NCBI RefSeq assembly: GCF_000004195.4
Contig: NC_030678.2
Location: forward strand, 87,022,904-87,086,903
DNA length: 64,000 nucleotides
Direction of reading: 5' to 3'
Source of the DNA: Xenopus tropicalis
Taxonomy: Eukaryota; Chordata; Amphibia; Anura; Pipidae
The notes below the pieces were generated by a model that saw only the letters and a program-made list of their open reading frames with translations, was not told the DNA's origin and ran no database searches. Made by a program: the position numbers and the translations under genes. Shown one piece after another: positions 23,328-35,474 of the stretch. The stretch's first letter is position 1. Every line of letters starts with the position of its first letter.

Positions 23328-23515
23328 GGGATTGTTAGTTCAATGGGGCAGGGACTGCATTTCTATTGTGCCCTTACAGAATGGCACTTCATTTTTGTAT
23401 GTTTAGTTATTTATTTTATTGTTTGTCCTCCCCGTGTGTTCTTTCTGCATCACAAAATTGCACAGCGCTATGTTTCCCACTAGTGCTTTACAAATAAATT
23501 TGTGCATAAATGCAT
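23328..23515 (+). repeat. L2-type LINE 3' UTR remnant
   Basis: GATTGTTAGTTCAATGGGGC and AGGGACTG, then CACAGCGCTATGT and AGTGCTTTACAAATAAAT follow the usual order of an L2 tail (TGTAAGCTC...GGGGCAGGGACTG...CAGCGCT...GCGCTTTATAAATAAAT). Diverged, non-coding. Confidence 0.65.
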
Positions 23516-24386
23516 TTAAAAACAATCTTAAGAATGTGAGTTTTGGAGCATTTGCAGCAACACTGGCTATAATATCTGCACGTGTCGCCAATTTTACAGC
23601 CATGGTACTGATGTATTATTATCACTTTAGTACTGCAGCAAACATGATGTGAAATGCTTGGAAAACTAGTAAAACACTTTTAACTAGGTATAATGCGATG
23701 TACTATAATAACAATTCTTGATCTACTGGGTATTTTAAAAATGTTATATAAAACATTTCTAATTTCTTAGACCAGTTATCTTTAGGAGGGCAGGATTTAA
23801 GGGGAAGTACAGTATTCATCACAGTGTAGTCATTTTTTCAGCCCAACCAAATACGCAGTTCAACTTTGGCAGGGGGAGGGAGGTTCTTGGACAAGGGGGA
23901 GAATCTTTGACACTGCTCATAACATGTTTTGGCACAATTTGACCATGGTCATTTACTATACCACTTGTTCTACAAAAGCACAACCAGAAGCAATGTAGCA
24001 AAATTTTAAAGGCAAGTTGGTACTGAGCATTAAATATACAGTATGTAGTAAAGGCAAATGAAACCGTTAAAGGCATCTACATCAAGTCACCACGGCAGTA
24101 TTTATATCCTGCTACCTGGTTGGTATATTATTTATTTTAAAACAAAGCAATGAGTAAAGACATTTATACACAGGAATATATCTAGGTGACCGCAACACAA
24201 ATGACACATGCCGCACTGCTATTATGTAGTTAACCCATTAAACTCCACATTTCAAACCTTCTATTCTAATCTTCTACTGTTCCCCTCTTTCTACTCTCTA
24301 CCTCATTAGTCAACTTTTTTATCCACTTTTTTCCCCAGTTTTCTCTCTCCTAGAGCCCTATTCTTCCCTGCCTCCTTTACAATATG
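23516..24386. other. No recognisable feature
   Basis: Non-coding. Confidence 0.5.
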
Positions 24387-24611
24387 TAGTGATGAGTGAA
24401 TCTGTTCTGTTTCACTGAAAACTTAAAATCTCCGAAAAGCAGGTGTCGCACAATTTTTTTTAATGCAACCATGCCCACTTTGACATGACCGTGCCTATTT
24501 TGACATGACCGTGCCCATTTTGACGTGACTTTTTTTGATGTGCAAAGAATTTTTTCACAGCGAATTTTCACGCCGATGGCGAAATGTGGAGATTTGCTGC
24601 GAATCCATGCG
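24387..24611. mobile_element. hAT-type MITE (TAGTGATGAGC family), one end lost
   Basis: Starts TAGTGATGAGTGAATCTG; repeated GACATGACCGTGCC; inner GCGAATTTTCACGCCGATGG and GCGAATCCATGC at the far end, where the last 20 or so bases are missing. CAATATG before and GAATATG after it may be remnants of the target duplication. Confidence 0.75.
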
Positions 24612-24727
24612 AATATGTTCTTCCTTCTATCTGATCCTCCCTTTGGCTCTCTGTCTTCCTAACCCGTTTCAGTTTCTCTAATAGGCCCATCCTTCTGCTT
24701 TGTCTTAAGGTCCGCCCTTTCTCCAAC

Positions 24728-25191
24728 TTAAAGGAGAAGGAAGGGCTAATAAAGAGTTAATCTCAAGCTGCAGACATACCTTCAGTTCTCTCAATAGTGC
24801 CCATAAGTCTCCCCATATATCACCTGTTCAGATGATCAGAAGCCAAACAGAAAGAAAAGGCGCTGATCTGTGTAAAGAAAGTTCCCATAATGCCTCGCTC
24901 CTCCACCGAGACCCAGACCAGTGTACATGCTCAGTTTGTAAGACTATGAGGAAGCTTCCTACTGATTGGCTCATATCCACATTCCTAAGGGGGGGGGGAG
25001 TGAGTTCTTAGCATTCTTGGGGGGGGGAGCAGGAGAGAGGCGAGAGCTGCATGTCTCTGGCAGTGGAAAACAGACACAACAAATCTTTTGTCAGAGAAGT
25101 CAGTGCAGTGTTTCTATAAGTGCTTATGGCTGTATTTACATAGACCTTTCTGATCAAGCTAACTTAGTTTTTACCTTTCCTTCTCCTTTAA
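24728..25191. mobile_element. T2-type MITE
   Basis: Left TTAAAGGAGAAGGAAGGGCT, right (reverse complement) TTAAAGGAGAAGGAAAGGTA; TTAA at 24728-24731 and 25188-25191. These are the published Xenopus T2 family ends as I recall them. Two G runs (24989-24998 and 25019-25027) lie inside. Non-coding. Confidence 0.9.
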
Positions 25192-26233
25192 TGTTTGCTA
25201 GGTAAAACAATTCTCCAACTAGAATATGGATGGCAAATATTTTGAGCTCTACATAAGACAATAAGCTCATATAATTGACCCCAAGCTTGTTTTGTACCCC
25301 CTTTTTTAGCATCTGAAAATCCCTGACTCTAAAAAACTAGTCTTTGTGTTCAAGTAGTGCTGCTGTGAATGTGTTATTCAGTTACAGGTGCATGACAAGG
25401 ATATTTTCCCAGTGGGTTCCCTGCTAACAGGATGAGCCTTACATGTAGTTTATTCTGAGCAGAATAATACTGAGCACACATAGCGGGCAGCTTGGGTAGA
25501 GAAATGACTCATGCAGAGTTCAGCACAAGCAAACTACTGTCTGCAACAAGATTAATATCAAATGTATATTTCTGAATCAAAGGAGTGCTGCTAGTTATTA
25601 TAGAACTGCTCCATGAGTGCCCTAGGCATGTACCTTCTAGTGTTTTTACACTTATTTAGCGAAAGGTACGTTGAGCAATTAAATACAAGAGAATGAATCA
25701 GAGCAGAGATTGAAAAACAATATAGCAAAGAAAATATGTGCTATTTAAAATTTTGATAACCCTAAGATAGGAATAAACCAATAGAATGTTCAGATCAAAC
25801 ACAATGTATTGCAAGGAGGCAAGCTACATAGTTCCTGCTCATTACTCTAATATGCTTAATATCACATTTTTGACTATTATATGCTGCAAAAGAGTGAAAC
25901 AGGAATGTTTAATTTAATATTAATATATGAACAGTTTTTTTTTATTAATATAAACATTTATAAAATAAAATTTAACATCATTTTTAAAATGTACACCTTT
26001 ACTTTAAGTAGTGCCCAGATGGGTTAATCCAGTCAAGGACTGGGCCTGTTTACTGTTGGCAAAGGGGAGCTATTAACCTTTGCAGGTTCTGTAGTTGGTT
26101 AGGGTTTCTTTATAAAGGGAAGTCAACAGGTGCTTGGCCTCTATGGACTTCCACTTCAAGAGGCAGTAGATGCTGCTGGAAAATGTAAGGCAGGTGGCCA
26201 CAGTAAGCCCTGAGGTACAGAAAGCCTCAGGGT
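25192..26233. other. No gene
   Basis: AT-rich. Near 26100-26160 TTTATAAAGGG precedes TGCTTGGCCTCTATGGACTT, loosely like an LTR or promoter context, but without a matching second copy in the window. Confidence 0.4.
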
Positions 26234-26416
26234 TAGTGATGAGCACATTTTTTCGTTTGGCATTTTGCCATTGGGGAAAATTTTGCTCCCATGCGGGGGC
26301 TTCGGAGTTTAAATGTTTGCATGCTCGTGGGGGGGTTGTTCACGCATGCGTGCGGGGTAGGGCAGAATGGGGGCGGCGTTGGAACGTCCGGATAAGGAAT
26401 TCGGCACTGATCACTA
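26234..26416. mobile_element. hAT-type MITE (TAGTGATGAGC family), short copy
   Basis: Begins TAGTGATGAGCACATTTTTT, ends CGGCACTGATCACTA. Flanks CTCAGGGT and TTCAGGAT agree at 6 of 8, consistent with an eroded 8-bp duplication. The inside has GTTTGGCATTTTGCCATTGG and a CGCATGCGTGCGGGG stretch; it is shorter than its relatives by an internal deletion. Confidence 0.75.
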
Positions 26417-26493
26417 TTCAGGATTGGAGTTAATCCTAAATTAACCTATACCTTAGAGAAGTTGGAGCTGCAGGGCCACTATAAAGAGGACCA

Positions 26494-26757
26494 GCTAAGT
26501 ATGTGACCTATTATCCAGAATTCTCAGGACCTGGGGTTTTCTTGAAATGTAAACTTTAAATAAGCCCAATAGGATTGTTTTGCTCCAATAAGGATTTGTT
26601 TGATCTTAGTTGGGATATAGTACAAGGTACTGTTTTATTATTTAAGAGAAAAAGGAAAATAATGTTTAAAATGTAAATTATTTGATTAAAATGCAGTCTG
26701 TGGGAGATGGCCTTCCCATAATTCATAGCTTTCTGGATAATGGATCCTATACCTGTA
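26494..26757. mobile_element. MITE with TACAGGTATGGGACC-type ends
   Basis: The left end (AAGTATGTGACCTATTATCC) and the right end (TCTGGATAATGGATCCTATA, then CCTGTA) are an eroded inverted pair of TACAGGTATGGGATCCGTTA. The core AGTACAAGGTACTGTTTTAT is shared with 35475-35803. A very common Xenopus element in my recollection; the superfamily was not established here. Confidence 0.8.
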
Positions 26758-26914
26758 GCATATGTAAGGGATGTAATATAGGGATAGTAAGTAGGAACAG
26801 TTCTGTGTGCCATAACGGAGAAGAAGAGGTTATTAGTCACTGGGCAAAATCTGTCCAGTGTGTTAGGCCACAGGTTAGTGTGTATTCTGTCAGAGCACCA
26901 ATGGCCAATAACTG

Positions 26915-27535
26915 CATACCTCCCAAAATTTTGAAAATGGAAAGAGTGACACAAAGAAATTTTGACCATGCCCATTTTAGTAACCACACCCCCATAAATA
27001 CCACTCCCATTTGACTAAATGTGGCAGGTTATTTAACATTTGAACACATTTCTGTGGGTTTTGCGGTCTTATTTTATGTGTTATTACAGTTTGGTTAAAA
27101 AAGCTGAAATTGCCCTTTAAGCTGCAAGTCTCAGTTCCCCCAAGAGACCTGTTTAGGTTATTAGTTACAATTGTATCTAAGTGCATTGGGGCTTTTTAAC
27201 TTTCCAGGCTCTCTGCCAAAAGCCCACTTATTTAATTAAATGTGAGAAACAATGTTTCTAAGTGCAGATGACGCTCATTAATATTTCTGGGCTCTTTGCC
27301 AAAAGCTACTTTTTAATTAAGTTTGAGAAACATTTGTATCTAAATGCAGGTGAAGCTTGTTTAACTTTCTGGGCTCTCTGCCAAAAGCTATTTTTTAAAT
27401 AAATTTGTATCTTTTTTAGCTTCAGTTCAGGAGATCAAAGGGAAATGAGGGACTTTTCAGTAAGAATCCAGGACTGCGGGTCGAGCTGTCAAAAGAGGGA
27501 CTGTCCCCCGAAAATCGGGACAGTTGGGAGGTATG
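26915..27535. mobile_element. 621-bp MITE with CATACCTCCCAA ends and 6-bp flanks
   Basis: Inverted ends CATACCTCCCAA / TTGGGAGGTATG. Direct flank TAACTG at 26909-26914 and 27536-27541. Inside are CCATGCCCATTTTAG and CCACACCCCC blocks, then three 82-83-bp tandem units (27160-27420) marked by CTGCCAAAAGC at 27213, 27296 and 27378. Non-coding; the open frame at 26556-26987 is fortuitous. Confidence 0.85.
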
Positions 27536-27747
27536 TAACTGTATTGTGGACAACATAGTATCACATGCAGTACTACACATACCTGGCATATAGAGATAAT
27601 TTATATAACCCTTTCTTGGCTCTATTGGCCTTTACGTTACTGCCCATGTACTAATTTCCTCAGTGTTTATAAATAAGCTCCACTAGCATATCCAGGTCTT
27701 CTGGGGCTTGGGTACACTGTATAATAAAATGCTAAGTTGGCAAGGAA

Positions 27748-27952
27748 CACTGTGTCATAAATTGCTAGAGCAGTGGGCCACTATGTCATTAAGAAAATGC
27801 TGCCATAATCGAGACATCCATTGCTGGTGACTGTTGCTGCTGGTTCATATATTGCCACTTTGTCATGGAATGCTGGGACCACTGTGATCACAGAATCATG
27901 AAACACAGGGGTCACTGTGTCATGAAATGTTAGGGCTTCTGTGTCATATTGA
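27748..27952 (+). repeat. Degenerate minisatellite, CACTGTGTCAT motif
   Basis: CACTGTGTCATAAATTGCT, CACTATGTCATTAAG, CACTTTGTCATGGAATGCTG, CACTGTGATCACAGAATCAT and CACTGTGTCATGAAATGTTA recur at roughly 35-80 bp spacing, with heavy divergence. Confidence 0.65.
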
Positions 27953-29100
27953 TACATATTTTATATCTATATAGATATCCCTTTCTGTTACTTTAACCCT
28001 ACACCTTAATTCAATTTGTCTAATGTAATATTAGGAGGTGGCTGTATATGTATTCACTTCTTGCTTTGTTTTCCCTAGCTTCTATGATTGTCTTTATTAC
28101 CTTTATAAGCTTTATTCGTTTACTTGATGGCTATCCGATCACAACCTGCCATATAACTCTACTTCTCTGTTTTTAGTATTGTAAAAATACCCTTACCCTG
28201 GTGAAATGGGAGAAGGGGGGGGGTGTTGGGTGGCATAGAAAATAGCCATTAATATTTTTCCACAAGCATAGCTGTATGGGGGACATTTGTGTTTGCCCAG
28301 AAACAGATAACACAAAGATAACACAAATTAAGTGAACTGCAGGTATCCCCTTGAAATAAGCATAATCCAGCAAAAAATCCATGGCAAAGCTGACCTTTTA
28401 GTCTAAATAAAATTGGTTGGTAGGACAGTTATAATTCACTACTCTATTAATTTGGACATTTCTCATGCCCTCAAAGTCTCTCGCCAAGATCAGCACAACT
28501 CCCATGGCTGCAATGGTGTTCCAGTGTACTGTATCTGCACAGTAATAACCAATGACTGACAGGTCTCTGTTGCAGAATTGAAATTAATATTCAGAAATAT
28601 TCTGTTTCATTATCACTGCTTGAGTTACCGGCATGTAATTAGGTAATGGTAATACATTTCTCTCTTTCTCCCTTTGGAAGTTCTAATTGTAACAGTCTGT
28701 GATACCAGTAAACACATAACTACATATTTACTCCTGAGGTACACTCAGACACGGAATGGTACACTCTTCAATGTAATGCTGTGACAGATTTAAAATGTAG
28801 ACCTTTTTTTAACTGTATTTTTATTGCAGTTAACTTTTGAACAGAGTTCATTTTTTATAACATTTCTTATCTCAGTATATGGCATACCAGAAAAAATAAT
28901 AAATGACATATAGCAAAGAAAAGGTTTTCATGAATATCAATTGGGGTTGCTATTGCATAGTTTAAATTAAAGGATACTTCTATAGTAATTTGTGTTATGG
29001 TTGGGATTTGTTGTTTCTAGAGTCTAGCGATCCATAGCTTGCAAGTTGTTGAAATGTAGACATTTTTGTCCATTTATTTATTGGAAGCTATTCCCTATCC
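27953..29100. other. No recognisable feature
   Basis: Non-coding; a G9 run near 28214. Confidence 0.5.
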
Positions 29101-29108
29101 ATAGTGAT

Positions 29109-29391
29109 TAGTGATGAGCGAATCTGTCCCAAACAACAAGAAAATTCATGAAATGGTGAAAAATTTGCGAAATGCATTTGTCGGACATTTTTTTTTTGTC
29201 GTCTGTGTCTTTATTGTCACCCGCGGCTATTTTTTTTTTGTCGCCTGTGCTTTTTGCCACGACCACACACTTTTTTTTGACGCAACTGTGCCTGATTTGA
29301 TGCGCCAAATTTTCACAAAACAATTTGCCAATGGCGAAATATGGAAATTCGCTGCGAATCCATGCCTGACGAAAAAATTCTCTCATCACTA
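29109..29391. mobile_element. hAT-type MITE (TAGTGATGAGC family), complete
   Basis: Starts TAGTGATGAGCGAATCTGTC, ends TTCTCTCATCACTA. Flanks ATAGTGAT (29101-29108) and ATTGTGAT (29392-29399) match at 7 of 8, so an 8-bp target duplication and hAT membership. Inner order: AAATTTGCGAAATG, TTTTTTTTGTCG repeats, TTGCCAATGGCGAAATATGG, GCTGCGAATCCATGCC. The near-palindrome gives 93-codon mirror frames on both strands; they are not genes. Confidence 0.9.
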
Positions 29392-29399
29392 ATTGTGAT

Positions 29400-30648
29400 C
29401 TAACTGCTTCCTTTTAACAGTGTTTTTGCAAGGAATAGGCAAACCAATGACTGAGCTTTTGGTTGGATAAGACTAGATAACTTTGAAGGCCAACTACTGT
29501 CTAAATCAAGCTGCTATATGAAAAACCAGAGCATGCATGAGTATAAGGGTAATTGTAATTGAGAGAGGTATAGGTATCACCTATGACAAGGTCAAAAGAC
29601 GAGTATTACTCTTGAAAAGAATACTAGACCTTCACACTAGCACATACACAAAGTGCCACCGTGCCATTATGCACTGTCTGGAACAGTTACTGGTGAACAC
29701 AGACTAGGTGACATGGGAAGGTTTCTGTCAGTCAAGGAAGTGGTCAAATGATGAGTCACTGTAATTCATTTAAACTTAACGTTTAAGATTCATTTAAACT
29801 TAACATTGTTGTAGAGATTAATTGCATCATTATGGTGACTCGCACACATCTTTTGATAAATGCAAGGGCCCTAAATGTTAGGGGATCTGAGAAGTAATCC
29901 ATGGGTTAGTCAAGAGCAGCTGTATTTGGGGCCTTCTTCTTTCTGTTTCCTATATAGTGGAATGATTGTCCATTGTGCAATGTATTTTGCTGGCTTGATA
30001 ATAGAAAAAGGGGATCTAAACCCAACCTATAGTTCTCTATAAAAGATGACAAAAAAATCTTAATTACATGGTTGTGTAACTATAGAGGAAGCAGACCCCA
30101 TGGTCACAGGGGGGCTGAGTCTGCTTTCTCTGTAGGGTGGTACATGGGTGACGTCACGGAAAACAAATAGTGGATGACCTATGAGTTTTTCCTGCATTAT
30201 GGGTGACCCATGATTTCCAGGGGAAGTGGGGAGGGCCTGGGAACAAAATATTTGCAGGACAGCCCATGTCACTGTAATTACACATACAAGAGAATTCAAC
30301 AAGGAAAATTTAGCTGACTACTTTGCTGATATTTAATTATAGATGTAAGAGAATATGCCAGTAAGAAAGCTGATTACTGTTGCTATGTCATCTTTTATTC
30401 TATATACAAGATTATTTTGTCATTTTGGCTTCATTATATTACACATTAACATACTGGAAAAGGTAATACTTATTCTGTTCTTGGAAAAATGTGCTCAAAG
30501 TAGAAAGCAGAAAAAAAACATGGAACCAGAATTGCAGAGCAGTTAGAATTATTACTGGTGGAATGGTTTACATATTTATGCTGCCGCTGGTTCTAGAGAG
30601 CTAGATAAAGTTTTATGCACCTATAGTACTTTAAGAATACAACTCAGA
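29400..30648. other. No gene
   Basis: A 17-bp direct repeat ATTCATTTAAACTTAAC at 29764 and 29788 is the only structure noticed. Confidence 0.5.
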
Positions 30649-30712
30649 TGTTGCTGGACTATAGTGCTTAGCATGCATTAATTGTTGTTAAAGTGTTTGT
30701 AGTCCAGCAACA
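30649..30712. repeat. Foldback of the TGTTGCTGGACTACAAC type
   Basis: 13-bp arms TGTTGCTGGACTA (30649-30661) and TAGTCCAGCAACA (30700-30712). Related to 61792-61870; this TGTAGTCCAGCAACA unit is widespread in vertebrate hAT MITEs. Confidence 0.75.
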
Positions 30713-30755
30713 GGTAGGTTAAGCAGGGCAGTGCAGCAGTGTACATATCTATAAT

Positions 30756-30840
30756 CTCTGATGAAGCGAGGTTTTCCCACCCGAAATATTATTCTGCTTT
30801 AACACTCTGTGGCCACAATAAATTGGTTATATACCTTTTC
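30756..30840 (+). repeat. Dispersed repeat with hammerhead-like motif
   Basis: CTCTGATGAAG (30756 on), a weak stem region, then CCCGAAATATTATTCTGC, followed by CTCTGTGGCCACAATAAATT. The layout is as at 1850-2045, the stem is weaker. Confidence 0.4.
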
Positions 30841-33800
30841 TATGCAACACATGCGGCAACTTTTCTTTCTATTGCTTACCCGCTAGGTATCTAGGGGAAA
30901 GTTGCCCCCCCACCCATACACCAAATTTTGGTTTGGTTTGTGCAGGAACCAGCCAACGAGGACATCTATAAAGTCACATCATTACAGTGGATCTCTGTTA
31001 CAGACTACAGTTGTACTGCTCTACTTAAGGGGTTATCAGATTCTCAAGGGATAACCTAGTGAATTCCCAAAAGCGTTATCACAAAAGATCATTTTCTTAC
31101 TCCCTCCCATTGTATTAACTATGAGTAACTATACGAGTAATTTCCCTCAAATAAATTAGATTCTATAATCGTTCTTTATTACTATTTACAACAGTGCAGT
31201 ATCTGGGGGAACTAGAAGAAAGCAGGTAATTTAAAAATAGAAATGTCCTTTTTAGATGGTGTTATGATATTTTAACTGCAATGTTGTTCAGTCAATTAGA
31301 CACATCCAACATAAAATAGTACCTAGGGAAATATGATTCTTCATACACCTCCTCATGCAAATATTTTCAGTCTGTTTATGACTGGCAAGTCGACAGTGGG
31401 GAAGGCCTATAAAATAAAATAAATGGAAAGCAACTGTAAAATACAAGAACTCTGATATTAGAGAAAATATAAGCAAATCTACTGTAGGAAGTAGAAAATT
31501 CATACCCCCCCTTCCCACTGGGCAACCCCATCTTCACTTAACTCTACTGCCCAACCATAGCATCAATTGGCTATGTCACTGTTGGTGGAGTATTTGACTT
31601 TCTCAAAGCGGGTCCTACCTAGAATTTTGAGGAAGTATTGATGATCCAGGAGGAGCTCAGAGATGGTAACCACAGAAAGGGAGATTCTACCACAAGCCAG
31701 TCAAGGAGCCCAGGTAGTCACAGAAGGAGAGTAAGGCAGTCAAGGGAAACAGGAAAGAAGCGTTCCCTCCTTAGTTATAACTATATGTGTGTGTTACTAT
31801 TTTATTCCTAGCAGGACTACCTGAAATGTATCCCTTGGACTGTAACGTTAAGGGGACAAGGCAAGGTAAGCATCTCACTAGTAAAAAAAGACAGCCCAGC
31901 AATGTTCAGACCTGCCTGATGTAGAGCCAGGGACCACAGTTTTGGAGAGTCTGGAGACTGGAGCTCTAGCAGATCTGCCTTGTAATTTAAATTAAAGACT
32001 TTTAGTTTCTCTACCCCTGCCCCTCCAACTGAATACCATTCCCCAATCAAGGCAATATATTAAATATCCCAGTCATATTTCTGATAGCTGCATCATTGAG
32101 CCTCTTTCTATGCAATAGCCCCTGTAGCTTGAGTTCAATAGTCCTAAAGGGCTATGTGTACGTTTTCCATTCTGCTCCTTTTGATTACCTGGCTCTGACT
32201 ATTGGCCGGATTATGATTTCTTCCTGTCATCTGCCCTAACCTATGGCCTATTATAACAGATTTATTGCTAACTGCCTGCCCTGACTACTAGCCTTTTATA
32301 CAAACTTGCCTCTCAATCTGCTCCTGGATCTTGTAATACTAATAACATTCATTATACAGTGTCTCTTGTCGTTTACAAACTGTGGTTTCTCTTGAAAAGC
32401 TATTAAAGCTATTAAACAAATTAACAAAAATATTTACTTAGGGGGCAAATCTGGGACCATAAATCTGATGCTTCAAAAGGACAATATTCTCCAGATTCTA
32501 CAGCTTCCATTATTCCCTAAGACCACATTTACACATAACGTAACTCAACTTTAACTTCCTTAAATCATATTCATATTTTTAACTGGCGTTGTGGCTCAGA
32601 GACTAGTGATCCCTACCCCTCAGGTGGCAGCAGACTCAAAAACACCCCTGAATATATACAGACAAGAAATCAGTGATAAGGGGTACCAGACCTTCCAGCC
32701 TGAGTTAAAAACAGAATTTTTATATTTTGAAGTTAGTGACTATGCACATGCACAGAAATTGAAATGCCAACATTCCATATGGCTTTCCATGTGTTGGTCA
32801 TCTTCCATTTCACACATCATATGTGACAAACTTTCTGAATGTAAGAAATGTGTTTTTCACTTTCTGCCCTGCATTTAGAAATGTAATCTCCTCATTACTG
32901 GCAAATGTTGTTCAGAGATAATGCTGAAGTATAATTAACAACTTCCTTCTTTTATAATGCTTTTTAGTTTTTTTACATACTTTATAGTTAGACTGTGTTG
33001 TACCCTTCACTTACATAATTTAGTTATGTAATAGTCTTCAAAAGAAATAGATTTCCATGGTACCATGGTTATTGTCTGTTCTACATTTATCTAGCTTTAG
33101 TGTCTTTCTTTCACTCTGCAGCTTTATTTTATTAAAGCGGCATTAAGCACCATGTTCTACATGAGTTCAATAAATAGGGCTTGAGCCAAACACGCTGTTT
33201 GCCACTTTTATCATTTTATTCACAAAAAATATAGGGTTTGTTAAACGAATTTTAAGATAAACAGGGCAAACAGGGAAATTGTGAGGTAGATAATTAGAAT
33301 TCCAGCACATAGAAAAGCACTTATATATTATTCAGAGGATTATCCGAGCTCTGGTTATCTAATTTTCTACCTTGCAAGGACCAAACATGGAGAAGCTTCA
33401 ATCTCATTGTTTACCCTGTTTACCTCAAGAAATAACAAAAAACAGTTTTTATGGGCAAAAAGTCTATTCAGAACAAGTCCTATTCACTGAACTCATGTTG
33501 AACGAGGAGTATGTTGCCCATTTAATTCAGGATCCTGATATTTTTAGCTACTTCCACTCCAAAATATAGGAAGTAATATCATTGATACAATTCATTTTAG
33601 AGCACAAAGAAATGCACTTTAGAAAATAGCTTGAAGCAAGGTGCAATGTTTATCACAGGTTTATTTTTGTTATTGAGCCCATGCAAATGCCTTCTTATTG
33701 AGAAGAAAAACACTAATACAGGATAACTCATCTTATATGTATGATAACCTTAAAGTGGGTTAAAACCTTCCATAATCCTGACATTTTTGTGCCCCCTAGA

Positions 33801-34083
33801 TCCCTTAAGAGGCACTGTGACCTTAATTTCTGATGCAAGTGGATTCTCAAGTGAAAATTTTCCATACAAATGTTATGTCATTGTATGACTAAATACTGTT
33901 TTTAACATAATGAGATTGCTGCTTGCCATTATTACGCTATAGCCAGGTGATAAGGTATAGAAATAAAGTAAAAGGGGTTCAAACCCTCATTAAAATTGCC
34001 CCCTATTTCTCTAAAAACATGAGCAAAAATAAAATTACAGAATAAAAACAGAGACTCGAAAAATGATATGAAGCTTTTATAAA
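30841..34083. other. No gene recognised
   Basis: Non-coding by eye. TGTAACGTTAAGGGGACAAG with a GTAAG near 31850 is a possible donor-like context, unsupported by any open frame. Confidence 0.45.
33372..33569 (+). other. Unrecognised 65-codon open frame
   Basis: The frame starts at ATG 33372 and ends with TAG. Its translation includes LMLNEEYVAHLIQDPDIFSY, which reads more like protein than most chance frames here, but no family is recognised. No splice sites, no codon-bias evidence, no neighbours. Most likely chance or a transposon remnant. Confidence 0.15.
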
Positions 34084-34091
34084 CATGGCAG

Positions 34092-34354
34092 CAGGGGCGT
34101 TTTTGGCCCCTGAGTTGTCTGAGGCGGCCCCTCAGATGCCTCCTCTGTCCCTTACCTTTACAGCGCCAGAGGGGGTCCAGGGGGGCGCATCGCTATTGAG
34201 CTTCCTACACTAACAGAGCTGAATTTCCATTTTAAAAACCGTAAATTCAGCTCTTAAAGTTACCAGGAGCGGCTTTTTGCCTCCCCTGGTAACTATGAGG
34301 GTGCTGCCGCCTGAGGCGAGTTTCTCATCTCGCCTCATGATAGCAGCGCCCCTG
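34092..34354. mobile_element. hAT-type MITE with perfect 8-bp target duplication
   Basis: CATGGCAG occurs exactly at 34084-34091 and 34355-34362. Ends CAGGGGCG / CGCCCCTG. A GC-rich interior has CTGAGGCGGCCCCTCAG-like and CCGCCTGAGGCGAG motifs. The perfect duplication implies a young insertion. Non-autonomous. Confidence 0.92.
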
Positions 34355-34362
34355 CATGGCAG

Positions 34363-35474
34363 AGCAGGATAATTTTGGTTGTTCATAGCAATGCCACTGA
34401 CACTTACCAGATGACAGAAAGACATACAACATGCAAGTAATCAGTTTTGTTCCAATACATATCTAATTTGAAACATTTTTTTAAAACCTATTGTCTGTTT
34501 TATTATGGTCTGAGTTATATAGAACAGTCTATTTTTGTGTAATACAGGATCTCTCTGCTTTTTTTTTTACTCTTCTTGTTTGTTTGTTTAAGTGTGTGAC
34601 AGTCTCAGAGGCAGAGATGTGATGTTCTTCTGTATCCATCCTATGGAGACCTTGATAAACTGCAAACTGCCAGAACACCTCCAAAGGCAGAGTCAGTAAG
34701 ATCAGCAAGTGACAAATCTGCCTCGGATCTACCACTTCTAATACAGCCTACCATGTTCTATTAAACACAAATATGTTCCTGTATAAGGAAGCTGTCACGC
34801 CTGGCTTGGCTGCTGCACTGATGCTGTACACACTACAGAAATAGGTGTCTGGTAGATTTCAAGCTTATATGCAAGGGAAGCATAAAGTGAAGATATTAAA
34901 GAACATAACAAAAACAGGTTTTTTGAAAAAACAAAAAGATCGGTGGCAATGCTATCATCTATTGATAAAAAGACAGATTGAAAGTTGAGATGTTTTGTAA
35001 ATAGAGGTATATAGTGACAGCAGTTTTTGTGTGTGCACAGACAATAGTGTGACACATAATAAGAAATGGATTATGGTAGCTAAGCAAAACTGGGGATGTG
35101 CAATCAATCATCCCAGCATTCACTCTTTTATTCCAGGCAAAAATCCACCTGCAATAGATCATCCATCAAAGATAAATGAAAGTTATATATGCATTCACCG
35201 GCCTTAAAATTGTGTTTATTACACATACAGGTTTATCCGTTTTTGTGTGGTTTGTTTTTAAAGAGAAACGAAAGCATTAAACATGCATATGTTTCAAAGT
35301 ACATATATAATATAGAACAATTCATTGCAGGCAGCAACGTATTATAAAATACCTGCCGTTAAGGCACCCATGTGTAATATATTTACAAAATAGAAAAGCA
35401 CTTACTTTTATATTCTAAACTGAGAATTTACATATTTTAATTCCATTTAATTAGATATAAATGCTAATGTGGTA
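34363..35474. other. No recognisable feature
   Basis: Non-coding. Confidence 0.5.

Noticed and set aside
26556..26987. 143-codon minus frame
   Set aside because: Spans one MITE and the start of another; low complexity, no recognisable domain.
29108..29392. Mirror 93-codon frames on both strands
   Set aside because: Produced by the near-palindromic hAT MITE; no protein family resemblance.
32590..32660. GTGGCTCAGAGACTAG as a tRNA or SINE A box
   Set aside because: No matching B box follows; tRNA-like folding not supported.
33960..34000. GGGTTCAAACCC as a tRNA B box
   Set aside because: No A box at the right distance and no cloverleaf; it is a short palindrome.
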